This document shows, in pieces, positions 1-8,957 of a stretch of 64,000 nucleotides of DNA. Within the stretch, counting starts at the first letter, position 1, and the number at the start of each line of letters is the position of its first letter. Under the pieces are notes generated by a model, which was not told where the DNA came from, did not search any database, and saw only the letters and a program-made list of their open reading frames with translations. The DNA is taken from contig JACMZG010001908.1 in the NCBI GenBank assembly GCA_018340805.1, positions 34,489,294 to 34,553,293 on the forward strand, read 5' to 3'. Source of the DNA: Microvelia longipes. Lineage: Eukaryota > Arthropoda > Insecta > Hemiptera > Veliidae. Position numbers and translations under genes: made by a program.

Positions 1-319
1 AATCGTTCAATATAAGAAAAAGATTAGTCGACATGTCAAGTCAAGGGTTTTTTATTTAAAAGGCGTGGGTTAGAGTGTCGTAAATTAATATTTGTGAAAA
101 AATATTTAAGGTAGTGCAAGAATCAACACACGGTAATAACAGAAATTTAAATGCCGTCTAGATTTATTATCTACATGTGACATTAAGATGGACCAAAAAA
201 GACAGAAAATAGGCTCTTCCAAAATCCACACATCTTAGGTTCAGCAGCAAAGTTAATCAAAATTACTTACAAAAAGAAGTGAGATCCCAACAAAAACACA
301 CACAGCCAAGTCTTGCGTA
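1..319. other. AT-rich sequence without a recognised gene
   Basis: No open frame with coding character and no recognisable element is visible. If the exons at 835-1098 belong to a longer + strand gene, this stretch would be intron of that gene. Confidence 0.4.
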
Positions 320-802
320 AAAAGATATGATATCATAGTTTACGCCAAGTCTATTCATACGCTGTTTTCATAAATCTTAAGAGATAAAGATAATTATTTA
401 ATATCCGCAACGTATGCGCTCAAAAGCATTACAAAATTTAACAGTAAAGAAATTTCTGACTTGGCGAGAGCGCTAAATATCGACATTAAAAATAGAATAA
501 AATAGGTAATACCTAGTTTTTAAAAAAAAAACCTTCAATATATTGAAGGTATATATACCTTCAAAAAACCTTATGGGTTTTTTATTTAAAAACCTTAAAT
601 AACCTTATTATTTGAGGAAGAAATTCATGATTAAATAATTTTACCTCTGCGTTCTTGTCTAGTCAGAAATTTCTTTACTGTTAAATTTTGTAAGGCTTTT
701 GAGCGCATATGTTGCGGATATTAAATAATCATCTATATCTCTTAAGATTTATGAAAACAGTGTATGAATAGACTTGGCGTAAACTATGATATCATATCTT
801 TT
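320..802. mobile_element. Foldback MITE-like element with 141-bp arms
   Basis: The arm at 320-460 is the near-perfect reverse complement of 662-802, leaving a roughly 200-bp centre. Each arm holds ATGATATCAT and TTACGCCAAG-type sequence at its outer end. The centre contains a small perfect palindrome (ACCTTCAATATATTGAAGGT, near 531-550). No transposase frame is present, so it would be a non-autonomous DNA transposon or foldback. No clear target-site duplication was identified. The element ends about 33 bp before a probable splice acceptor at 833-834, so it seems to have inserted at the 3' end of an intron. Confidence 0.7.
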
Positions 803-834
803 ACTTATGATATCATATCTACCCACCTAATCAG

Positions 835-1098
835 TGGGTTACAGCATCAAAACAAAAAGAATTGTCTTCTCTTAAAAATATTGAAGACTTGTTATTTGGT
901 AATAATATGCCTAAGTAACATGTTAAGCTTTTAAAGTTCTAATTGTATGATTATTTTCATTTCCAGGTTGACAGTTTCTGTAAATCTAGAGACAATAAAA
1001 AGTACAGCATTGAAATGGATTCTGCAAAACTTAATGCTGTTCTTCAAGAATTTAATATTATAAAAAGTAAATATGTTGAGACCCATAAGAAAGAATAA
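835..1098 (+). CDS. Last two coding exons of an unrecognised gene (partial)
   Basis: A coding-like frame runs from a candidate acceptor (..CTAATCAG, 833-834) through 835-914. It can be joined by a GT-AG intron (915-974, 60 nt, GTAACA...GACAG) to 975-1098, where it ends in TAA. The frame is preserved across the junction (phase 2 donor). The peptide is hydrophilic and lysine-rich (WVTASKQKELSSLKN..., then KKYSIEMDSAKLNAVL) and ends in THKKE. The helical tail could suit a coiled-coil or COMM-like C-terminus, but I cannot name the family. Upstream exons are outside the window or hidden by the foldback element immediately 5'. The small intron size and frame continuity are the main support. Confidence 0.45.
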
Positions 1099-3175
1099 TA
1101 TTTTCTAAGGATGGTAATGTCTTTTAAAAATTGGGCATGTGATATAAGATAAATGTTAAAATAAATGCTTGGTACAACAAAAATACAAATTTGATATTAC
1201 TAAAAATATCAAATGTCTTCTTTGCGTTGTGCAAAAATAATGAAGTCCTAAAATGTACTTGCTTCTCACTTAGCTCTGAAATTTACATAAAGAGTGTTGT
1301 TATTGATTTTATTGCTGTTGCTTATAAAAGAAGATCATTAATTAAATTATTTTATGGAGAGTTCAGTTTGCTAGAAATCTAAAATTTCTATATGCAACAT
1401 GGATGTAAAATTATATATTTTGCTTTAGAACTTTAATGTTACTTAACCTCGCTCATCTATAAATGTCTACAGCACTGGTCTACAGCTGTAATATCTGCCA
1501 ATCTATCTATAGCCCGTATTTTTAGTAAATAATATGACTCCCCTCCACGATTTATTGATTTGTTCCACTCGACCTCTTCTGAAACCTGGCATCTCTAATT
1601 TTCAATGATGTACCACTGCTGGCTCTTGGCATTATCTTCATTAACCCACTATGTGGCTTCATTGTGGATTAATGAAGTCACGCATATTTCTCAATCTATG
1701 CTAGGAAGTTAAGAATTGTTTGTACTTAAAAAATGTCATTAGAAGCACTCTTTCAATTTTTATGTTTAAAGAGACACGCACCATTTTGACATTTAATGAA
1801 AGTTAGTGTGCTGTTTTTTCTTATACAATGCTGGCTCCTCCATTTAGAAGGTAGGAAAGCAAAATACACTATAGTACGACACACGGTTAAAATCATTTGA
1901 CGGCATGGGAAAATAGTGTTAAGGAACCAAAAAGTTTGGCCTGATCTGAAATTGAGGGTGTGGTTTAACATCCAGGAAAAACCTCACCAGACTCCTTCAT
2001 CTCTCCCTAATAATAATTATTGCAGTAAAGCTGATTTTTTATATGAATAAATGTTAATAAATAAATAAAACCTAGTTATAATAGAGATTAACAATATTCC
2101 TTAGATTTATTTTTTGTAAACCCTGATAAAAATAAAGATATTATTATTACTTTAAATAATTTTATTTCCAATTTTATAGTTGTTTTAGAAAAAAAACCAT
2201 GCCAATGGGAGTGTGATCTATCATTAGATTGAATTATGATACATCCTGGTTAATGTTTGAGTTTCATAATAACTCTTAATTTAGCACAGGATCCAATGCA
2301 GTTTCGTACCACAAAGAACTAGATAAAGCATAAGATAGAATACATAATATATTTAAATACACAATATTAAAAGAAATGTTAAAGATTTATAAAAAGAGAC
2401 ACATTATATAATACATAAAATATATTAAAACACAAAGTAAGGTAGAAGTAAAAAATATGAAGTACCTAGAACCAGTTTGTTTGTATTGAGGAAAAATCTT
2501 CCCTTTTTTAGGAAGATTTTAGGCAGGCCAGAATATTTTACACCAAGAGAATTGATTAGCTAAAATTATAGTGATTTTCAAAGGACTAAACTTTCTGTAA
2601 AATTTATCGAGAGATAAGAGTTGTCAAGGTTTTTATTATAGAGATTTGACTGAATAACTTTACTGTAAGTAAAAGGTTCATTATGTCAATAAGTTGAAAT
2701 TAAGTTTTTACAACTATTGGTCAAAAACCTCCTGTTTACTAATAATATTTCTCTCTGATTTTGTTCTTTGATTCTTTTGTTGACTGTGAATTCAAAATAG
2801 GACATGGAACTATCATTCTGTGAGAAAAATTTTCATTTAAATTTGATGTTGCTAAGAACTGCTAGTACAGCGGTATCCAAATACCACTGCATATGTTTGT
2901 ATAACATTTTTAGGTGATTTAATCATCACCATACAATATTTTATCCATAACTCATTTCTCAAAGACAAGTCTATTTCTTTGAACCAGAACACCTTAACAT
3001 TTCTGTTTAATCTTTAACTATCAAATCTTTTCTTTATCTAACAAAAATATAAACCAATTTTCTCTTTTTACAATTATTGTATAAGATTTTGGAGAAACTT
3101 TCTTTCCCTCAATGCCAACTTATAGGGTCAAATATACATTATAAAATTATGTTCACAAAATTGTTATGGAAATCA
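1099..3175. other. Intergenic or 3' flank, mostly AT-rich, with one MITE fragment
   Basis: The beginning may be 3' UTR of the 835-1098 gene. Around 1820-1980 is a sequence related to the inverted-repeat element in the OBP gene's sixth intron: both carry an ACGGTTA-type end, GGGAAAATA and a TTTAACATCCAGGA-like or related core. Short open frames at 1191-1382 (+) and 1753-1971 (-) have no coding character. The rest is plain AT-rich sequence. Confidence 0.4.
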
Positions 3176-3259
3176 TTGAGGAATATGTTCAAGTATATAC
3201 TTGAACATATTCCTCAAATATTGAAAAAACTCACTCAAATATTTGAGTGAGTTTTTTCA
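3176..3259. repeat. Two adjacent perfect palindromes (42 and 38 bp)
   Basis: Positions 3176-3217 form a 42-bp perfect palindrome with no spacer, centred on AAGTATATACTT. Four bases later, 3222-3259 form a second 38-bp perfect palindrome centred on CTCAAATATTTGAG. Each can extrude a full hairpin or cruciform. They sit at the left edge of the dispersed repeat that follows and may be a hairpin terminus of it. No transcription unit nearby makes a terminator role likely. Confidence 0.85.
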
Positions 3260-3264
3260 TTTCA

Positions 3265-4085
3265 AAGTTTGGGACTTTTATGGGATAACTGTCATAAAAA
3301 TGAACCAATTTTAATGAAACTTGGTATACATGTAGTAATAGATAGTCTTCACAGTTGTATAGTTTTTGGTTATAGTTGTGCCGATATTTTCAAAATGGCA
3401 GACCATTTAAAAAATTGTTTGAGTGAAAAAACCGTGTTGCATATCAGTTTAAAGGTCTTGAAGAGTACAAAAAGATAGTATACATTGCATGCTAAACAAA
3501 TTCAAAATGGCGGCAAAAATTGAAAACAAAAAATTAAATTAAAAGGGATAAATCAAGTAATATATCATTGAAAAGCTTGATTAGTAGAACAAAAAATGTT
3601 ATTTACCATATTTTAAAAAATCAACGTGGTGGCCATAATTTTATAAAATAATTATTTTTACTAATTTTCATAGAAATTCTGAAGTAAAGATAAATTGTAA
3701 TGTATTGTAGGTACTTTTTTTTAACTGCCTATCAACAATAACCGCAACCTTGCAAGCGAAGCGAGCCCTTTTTAAATATGTAAAATTATATAATCACATA
3801 ATCAAGCGAGCGAAGTGAGCCATTTTTTAGTATGTTATATTATTATAAATATATGCTATTTAGCAAATGAAACGAGCTTTTTACCATGATTTATCTTAAC
3901 TACATGCAATATAGTGAGCGAAGCGAGCCCTTTTTAAAATACCATTATAAATAATACTAGGAATACTAACATAAGAATGTTTCCTAATTTACTCCATCTA
4001 GCGAACGAAGTGAGTCTATTAATAAATATTTTTATTTGATGTATTCTTCTGATGTGAGTTCTTGATGCAACACATTACTAGTTTA
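3265..4085. repeat. Dispersed repeat with GCGAGCGAAGCGAGC-type motifs
   Basis: The left part carries sequences such as AACTTGGTATACATGTAGTA and AAAATGGCGG. The right part has five variants of the motif GCGAGCGAAGCGAGC (near 3753, 3805, 3866, 3913, 3998), about 50-90 bp apart. It ends with a TTCTGATGTGAGTTCTTGA segment that recurs, slightly changed, at about 41205-41235, where related motifs also precede it. It is therefore one copy of a family. The open frame at 3269-3478 lies inside it and is not treated as a gene. Confidence 0.6.
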
Positions 4086-4144
4086 ATTTAATCAACAGTA
4101 GCTATTTAGCAAGGAGGGGGGATCCAGTTGGTCCCTAGCAGACT

Positions 4145-4332
4145 TCAAATAAAGTGGTTCATGAGCTTCCATGGGTTGGAAATCCATGTACTTGAGATGG
4201 GATCCAAGTACCATGATGGAATTTCTACCTCCCCTTCCCTTAATTCATACATTTTTTTAACTGTTGTTTTACCTTCAGTATACTTTAAAAGTGAGTACAT
4301 ATTCCCTCTTGTTCCATAAGGCTGTACTGCCA
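4145..4332 (-). CDS. Candidate exon of an unrecognised gene (- strand)
   Basis: On the - strand an excellent acceptor (a run of T, then CTTAG, at 4333-4345) precedes a frame with coding character: AVQPYGTRGNMYSLLKYTEG, then REGEVEIPSWYLDP, ending in TGA. The + strand frame over the same bases looks like its shadow. I do not recognise a domain. It could be joined to the coding-like stretch at 4985-5116, 0.65 kb upstream, but the donor is weak (GA|GTGGGA). It may instead be part of a transposon. The true end could be an internal donor such as GAG|GTAGAA rather than the TGA. Confidence 0.3.
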
Positions 4333-4603
4333 CTAAGAAAAAAAACACCTCAGCATAAAAATTTAATTTTCAATAGTAATTGGAGATTATTTTTTAAATT
4401 GACCTTGGATCACCAAGCTCTATGTTTGCCATGCAAATTATCTATTTTACCCCCCAGATTATGAACACAGTTTTAATCGAAATCCTGTGTTACCCACACA
4501 GAATGTGTCAAGCATCTGAGTGGAATTGAGCTCGAGTGGAGTTATCCATACTAGGAAACGAACACGTATCTCCTGATCTCGTTCTTCATTTCCTATTTAA
4601 CAC

Positions 4604-4874
4604 TAGGAAACGAAGAAAAAAGTCTCTCCACAATAATAATTGTTTATTGGCGCGAAGCCGTCATCAGTGCCATAAAAATAAAGATGAAAGAAATACATAA
4701 AACTATTTTCTTTAGCTAACAAAATAGTTTATGTAAAAAAAAAGAAAATAGTTTTATGTATTTCTAACTTTCATCTTTATTTTATGGCACTTATGATGGC
4801 CTCAAGTTAGGTTAATAGCGCTTTGCCAATAAACAATTATTTTTGTGGAGAGACTCTTTTCTTCATTTCTTATT
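4604..4874. mobile_element. Palindromic MITE-like element
   Basis: The ends are inverted repeats: AAGTCTCTCCACAATAATAA at the left and its near complement (TTGTGGAGAGACTCTT) at the right. Symmetry extends through TAAACAATTATT and the AAATACATAAAACTATTTTC segment on both sides of a short centre. No coding capacity. A related end (AGTCTCTCCACAAAAATA) recurs alone near 60136, so it is one of a family. Confidence 0.65.
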
Positions 4875-4984
4875 GTCAAGCATCGTTCAAATATTTTTAA
4901 TTAAGAGTAATACTGTGTTTTTGCACATGATATTAAACATCAGAAGACTAGACTAGACTGATCAGCATTAAAGTGATGTAATAA

Positions 4985-5116
4985 TTAGGGATCGGTGGTA
5001 GGGGAGACATTGTTCCCACTCCCTTCCTTCACATGGTCCCGAGCAAATTCTGTAACTTTAAGTTCATCCAATATCCACTTTACAGCTGCAGATATTGAAT
5101 TGCCAACTATACCCAT
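4985..5116 (-). CDS. Short coding-like frame, possible exon (- strand)
   Basis: This - strand frame begins with ATG at 5114-5116 and ends TAA at 4985-4987 (43 aa). Composition is protein-like in an otherwise AT-rich area: MGIVGNSISAAVKWILDELK, then VTEFARDHVKEGSG. A splice-acceptor-like TATAG precedes the third codon of the run, so it may be an internal exon. I do not recognise the family. It might form one gene with the candidate exon at 4145-4332. Confidence 0.3.
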   Translation of the reverse strand: MGIVGNSISAAVKWILDELKVTEFARDHVKEGSGNNVSPTTDP

Positions 5117-5262
5117 TCATCAGCCATTACAACCGGTTTAAGTAGCTTTTCTTTTTTTTATAGCACTTAGTACAAAAGTTTAAATGTTGTTTTCAAAAAC
5201 ATAATTTTTGTTTTCCATATTTTTAAAGAAAAACATAAATAATCGAGGTAAAAAATATGTAT

Positions 5263-5670
5263 TACAGTGTATCGACAACTTTAAAAATCTTGACAGCTCA
5301 GTTTAGGCACCACCAATTCTAAAAAAAAAATCCCTACAAAAAGGCAGCGGGGAAAAAACTTTGTAAACAAATCAGGTTATGTTACCCGTGTTTTCTTGGT
5401 GATGTTTCTGCATTTCTTTTGTGTAGTTTTATTATTTAGGAAGTATGCAAATGTGGAAAAAAATGAATTGTGAAGGGAAATAATACACACAAGAAGAACC
5501 ACAAACGAAGTGAATGAATGCCGGGAAGGAGGTTATTTCCCTACAGGGGTTATGTGAGTAGGGAATTTTTTTTTCTCTTTCAAGAGAGGGGTTGGCAGCG
5601 GCTTCTCTGATTGGTCGATCCCCAAAATGCTTATGACCTTGGGGATTTTTAAACTTAATGATACACTGTA
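5263..5670. mobile_element. MITE copy 1, about 0.4 kb, TA-flanked (Tc1/mariner type)
   Basis: The left end TACAGTGTATCGACAACTTT and the right end (reverse complement TACAGTGTATCATTAAGTTT) form TIRs of about 28 bp. The element proper starts with CAGTG and is bordered by TA on both sides, the pattern of Tc1/mariner insertions. A second copy lies in opposite orientation at 18691-19086, sharing the subterminal AAAAATCCCCAAGGTCATAA block and the AATCAGAGAAGCCGCTGCCA block. No transposase is encoded. The open frame at 5432-5743 (-) falls mostly inside it and is rejected. Confidence 0.8.
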
Positions 5671-6032
5671 GTCTAGAAGACTGGAGTTCAAGTACTATGC
5701 CCCTAGGCAGCGTCACTAGTACCTGTTGGCCATTGCTTGGCAAGGGCTAAAAATCATCAAAGCTGTTTGTAAGAACTGGTGGCACTGACTGGCAGCGTAA
5801 TAGTTGAACCAGACTTTAAAAGCCCCAATTGATCAGCCCTTTATTGCCCCTATGGATTACGGGTGGGAGTTAGTACACTGTCTCTACTACCAACCCTAAT
5901 TTTTAGATCACTTTCATCAGCATGTGTACTAAAGACTCTCAACAATGAACAGTAAAGCATAGCCTCAATTAGATAAATTGATAGGAGTATAAATTAAATA
6001 AATAAGTATCTACTATAAACTAGAATAGAAAT

Positions 6033-6038
6033 TTTATT
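6033..6038 (-). promoter_or_regulatory. Poly(A) signal of the mL42 gene
   Basis: AATAAA on the - strand, 53 bp past the mL42 stop codon, in the expected place for 3' end processing. Confidence 0.6.
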
Positions 6039-6091
6039 GTAACACTAAGAATAGTAAAAATTAGGGTATTAACAAAGATCATAAAAGAAAT

Positions 6092-6475
6092 TTACAAATA
6101 TTCTCTGTCTGGAGGAGTATTTTTCGCATATTTATCCCTGGATCTTGGAAACCATCTATGCTTTGTTGTGAAAGTTAGTTTGGCCATTTCTTCGGCTGTT
6201 GTGTTGGGATGTTTTGGCTTTTCATATATTTTCTTAGCATCACCCATATTTTTCAAAACATACCTATCTTGTTCTTTTTCAGCTGGAAGGGGCTTAGTAC
6301 ATTCGTATGGATACGGTTTTTCTGGATGCCAACAAATATAATAGGATTTATCATCTGATAACACTATTGGGTCCACAATTTCATTTAATGCCGTACTTTT
6401 ATAACGAGATGGAACTGAAGATAAATTACAGCAATGGTAGGATACTTTTCTTGAAACAACTCTTAAATGATTCAT
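6092..6475 (-). CDS. mRpL42: Mitochondrial large ribosomal subunit protein mL42
   Basis: This intact 127-residue frame matches the animal mL42 (MRPL42) family. Diagnostic segments are VLSDDKSYYICWHPEKPYPY-type sequence near residues 37-58, ECTKPLP just after, and the C-terminal FTTKHRWFPRSRDKY (about residues 102-116), the conserved end block of the family. The product is a component of the mitochondrial 39S ribosomal subunit and acts in mitochondrial translation. The first 30 residues are basic, rich in Ser, Val and Arg and without Asp or Glu (MNHLRVVSRKVSYHCC...), as expected of a mitochondrial presequence. The start is the first ATG of the frame. Length is slightly shorter than the human protein. 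The coding sequence has no intron. An AATAAA lies 53 bp downstream. Confidence 0.93.
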   Translation of the reverse strand: MNHLRVVSRKVSYHCCNLSSVPSRYKSTALNEIVDPIVLSDDKSYYICWHPEKPYPYECTKPLPAEKEQDRYVLKNMGDAKKIYEKPKHPNTTAEEMAKLTFTTKHRWFPRSRDKYAKNTPPDREYL

Positions 6476-7639
6476 GATGCAAAATGTTTATTTGACTTCA
6501 AAAATACATTAAAGATTCTTATATAAATGAACTTCTCAACAAACTTATCTAAATGTATATTCTTCTTAATTTTCTTTTGTATAATAGATATTTTATCATT
6601 CTTCTTGACCAACTTTATTCATACAAACTAAAGATGGTAAAAAATATAGTAGCATTGATTCTGTTTTCTCTAGGACTTAATATGCCGGGCTCCTTCCTAA
6701 CTTTTCTCCTATGAAAATGGCAGAAACTTAAAATCTTCAGTAATAATTTCACTCACATCAGTTAAGATGGATCTGAGGGGACTGCCATATTGTGAAACCT
6801 CTTTTACCATGCTAAAGTCATCCTAATCTCTTCTCTATAAGCCATTTCTTTTCTCCATGGCTAAAGCCCTCCCCCCCAGCAGAACCAAGGATCTAGAATA
6901 AAGATTTTTCAAGTTCCTTGAGCAGAGCTTGTCTTTTTTCCTCCTTCCCTTTTACAAGCCACAGACCTGCCATGCTAAGTCCAACCAACCGGTGTATTTT
7001 CAGTTGAACGAAAAGGGTAAATCCGTCTATAGATCTGTTTCTATACGAGATTTTAGTCACGTGACCCTTCGTCGGAAAAAATTTAAATAGAGCAAAACTA
7101 AGCGAAGTATTCATGTTAAAAGTAAACAAAGATACGTTTCGTGACGTCACACTCTCGCTCTATAAGTTAAGAGACGTGTTTTATTTTTGATTATTGTTTT
7201 TTTACGATCTTTATATAAATTAATTATAATAAAACGTTCGCCCGTTATAAATGTAGATTTTAAAAGTTCTTATTAATAAATAAAATAAAATCTTAGTTAT
7301 TACGTCGCCGTATTGTTTTTTTACAAAACTCATAAATTAAATTAGGATACCATCAAACATTAAAAATTAATTTTCATAATTTAAGCAGCAATTAATTATT
7401 AAATATCAATTAATTAATGTTATGTTATTATGTAAATTATTTCTAACATTCTATTATATTCAAGATGGATAGTCGAGGTTAAGAAATGGATCAATTTCGA
7501 TATAAAATTATTAAATTCATTAATAATAAAAAAAAATCAAAATTACATTTTTTTTAAATTACATTTTAGAAAAAATCATTGGTTTAAAATGTTAATTTAG
7601 AGTATTTATTATAGAAACTTCAAGAGGTGGAGGGGAGAG
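6476..7639. other. mL42 5' flank and intergenic region with CRE and E-box sites
   Basis: Contains GTCACGTGAC (7056-7065, an E-box palindrome) and TGACGTCA (7142-7149, a full CRE/ATF site). A short C tract (CCCCCCCC) lies near 6870. These sit between the mL42 gene and the + strand promoter at 7640, so they could serve either. The frame at 6893-7150 (-) overlaps these sites and has no recognisable domain; I do not call it. The final 300 bp before 7600 are AT-rich. Confidence 0.4.
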
Positions 7640-7722
7640 TATATAACGAAGGCTGCCGGTTCTAGAGTCAGTCAGCCTTCAGCCATCTTGAAGTTCCAAT
7701 AATCCGATGTTGTAAAGTAAGT
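7640..7722 (+). promoter_or_regulatory. Core promoter (TATA + TCAGT initiator) with first-exon splice donor
   Basis: TATATAA starts at 7640. The arthropod initiator TCAGT is at 7668-7672, putting its A 30 bp from the TATA start, the standard spacing. About 47 nt later comes a perfect donor, AAA|GTAAGT, at 7717. The short exon (about 7670-7716) holds an ATG followed at once by a stop (ATG TTG TAA), so it would be a non-coding first exon. No matching coding exon is recognised downstream. The gene might continue past the minisatellite, or be outside the window. Confidence 0.55.
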
Positions 7723-8030
7723 TAAACACTTTTTTGATATTTTTTTCATAACTTTAAAAGAATTTATTTAATTTTTAACTATTATAAATGGTAAAATGTA
7801 AAAATATTATGTGGTAAAATATTATAAGATGAAGGAACGTAATAATGATGCGAGAATTTTGTCGGCCATTTTGAAAAGTTTATTTGATATTACTATTTTA
7901 TCATTTTTTATATTATCTACTATTATATTATTTTACTAATAATTTCATTAATACCACTCCTATTATTGTAATACTAATAAAACTACTCATATATAGACCT
8001 CCTAAGAGGTGTTTTTAGGTTTAAGTCTGG
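7723..8030. other. AT-rich region, presumed intron start
   Basis: Follows the GTAAGT donor. Nothing else recognisable except (ATT)n-like runs near 7900-7980. Confidence 0.35.
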
Positions 8031-8957
8031 ATAATTAGTCGAAGATAATCTTCGAAACCCTTATACTTTCTGTCGAGCGTCTGTCTGTCCGATTTCACAT
8101 CTCCGGAACTACAATAGCTAGGAAGTTAAAATTTAATAAACATGTGTAACTATTTTATCCAACAACAGGAAAAATATAGCCAGCTATCTCACATGCGCAT
8201 CTGTCGATTTATGAGCGAATGCGCACATTCACAAAAAATAATTTTTTTTTTAAATAATCATGTGGGATATCAAATTGAAGGTATCAATGGGTAGAATACA
8301 AATATGCATAGTTTTTTAAAATGGTGACTATTACACCCGCCAAAAATATCAAAAACCACCAAAAAAATTGTTGCCCCCCCTCCGTTTTAACCCATTAGGA
8401 GAAGCCCTAAAAATATGAAAAAATTGTCAATAAAAGTTCTATATGGGCAAAATTCTTCGGATAAAAAGTTTCAAAAATTAATTTTAGCAATTTCAAAATT
8501 GCACATACGCGCACGCGCAAAAAAATTTTTTTTTTTGAAAAAACCATGTGGGGTATCAAATTGTAGGTATCGATGAGTAGAACACAAATATACACCGCGT
8601 TTTCAAAATAGCGACCATTACACCTGCCCATTACAATAATAGCGCCACATTTTTTTAATGTATAGTCATAAGAATTTACGAGTAAGCTAGCACATTAAGG
8701 CGAGCGAAGCGACCCCTAAAATATTAGGTGAAAATTTGTTTTTATACTTGAAATTGGCTAAAAACGAACAACCACATAAATGTTATGTAAAAGTTTGATT
8801 CTATAGTTTAAAATTGGCTAGTACCAAACAAGCGCACTCAAAGGCGAGCCCTAGAATATTATGTTATGTTTTTACTCTATGCTATAAAATTAGGTACTGA
8901 TAAACATATACAGAAAGGCGAGCGAAGCGAGCCCAAGAATTTCATGCCTTGTTTTAA
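8031..8957. repeat. Dispersed repeat with internal duplication and GCGAGC motif array
   Basis: A block at about 8210-8345 (GGTATCAATGGGTAGAATAC, ACTATTACACCCGCC) is repeated in diverged form at about 8505-8640 (GGTATCGATGAGTAGAACAC, CCATTACACCTGCC). It is followed by motifs of the type GGCGAGCGAAGCGAGCCC near 8698, 8842 and 8917, each followed by AAAATATT-like or AGAATATT-like sequence and separated by TTTAAAATTGGCTA spacers. The same motif-spacer arrangement recurs at 26280-26576. The frame at 8407-8631 (-) is inside the repeat and is not called. Confidence 0.6.

Noticed and set aside
6893..7150. An 85-codon - strand frame
   Set aside because: No domain; it overlaps the CRE and E-box sites and low-complexity text.
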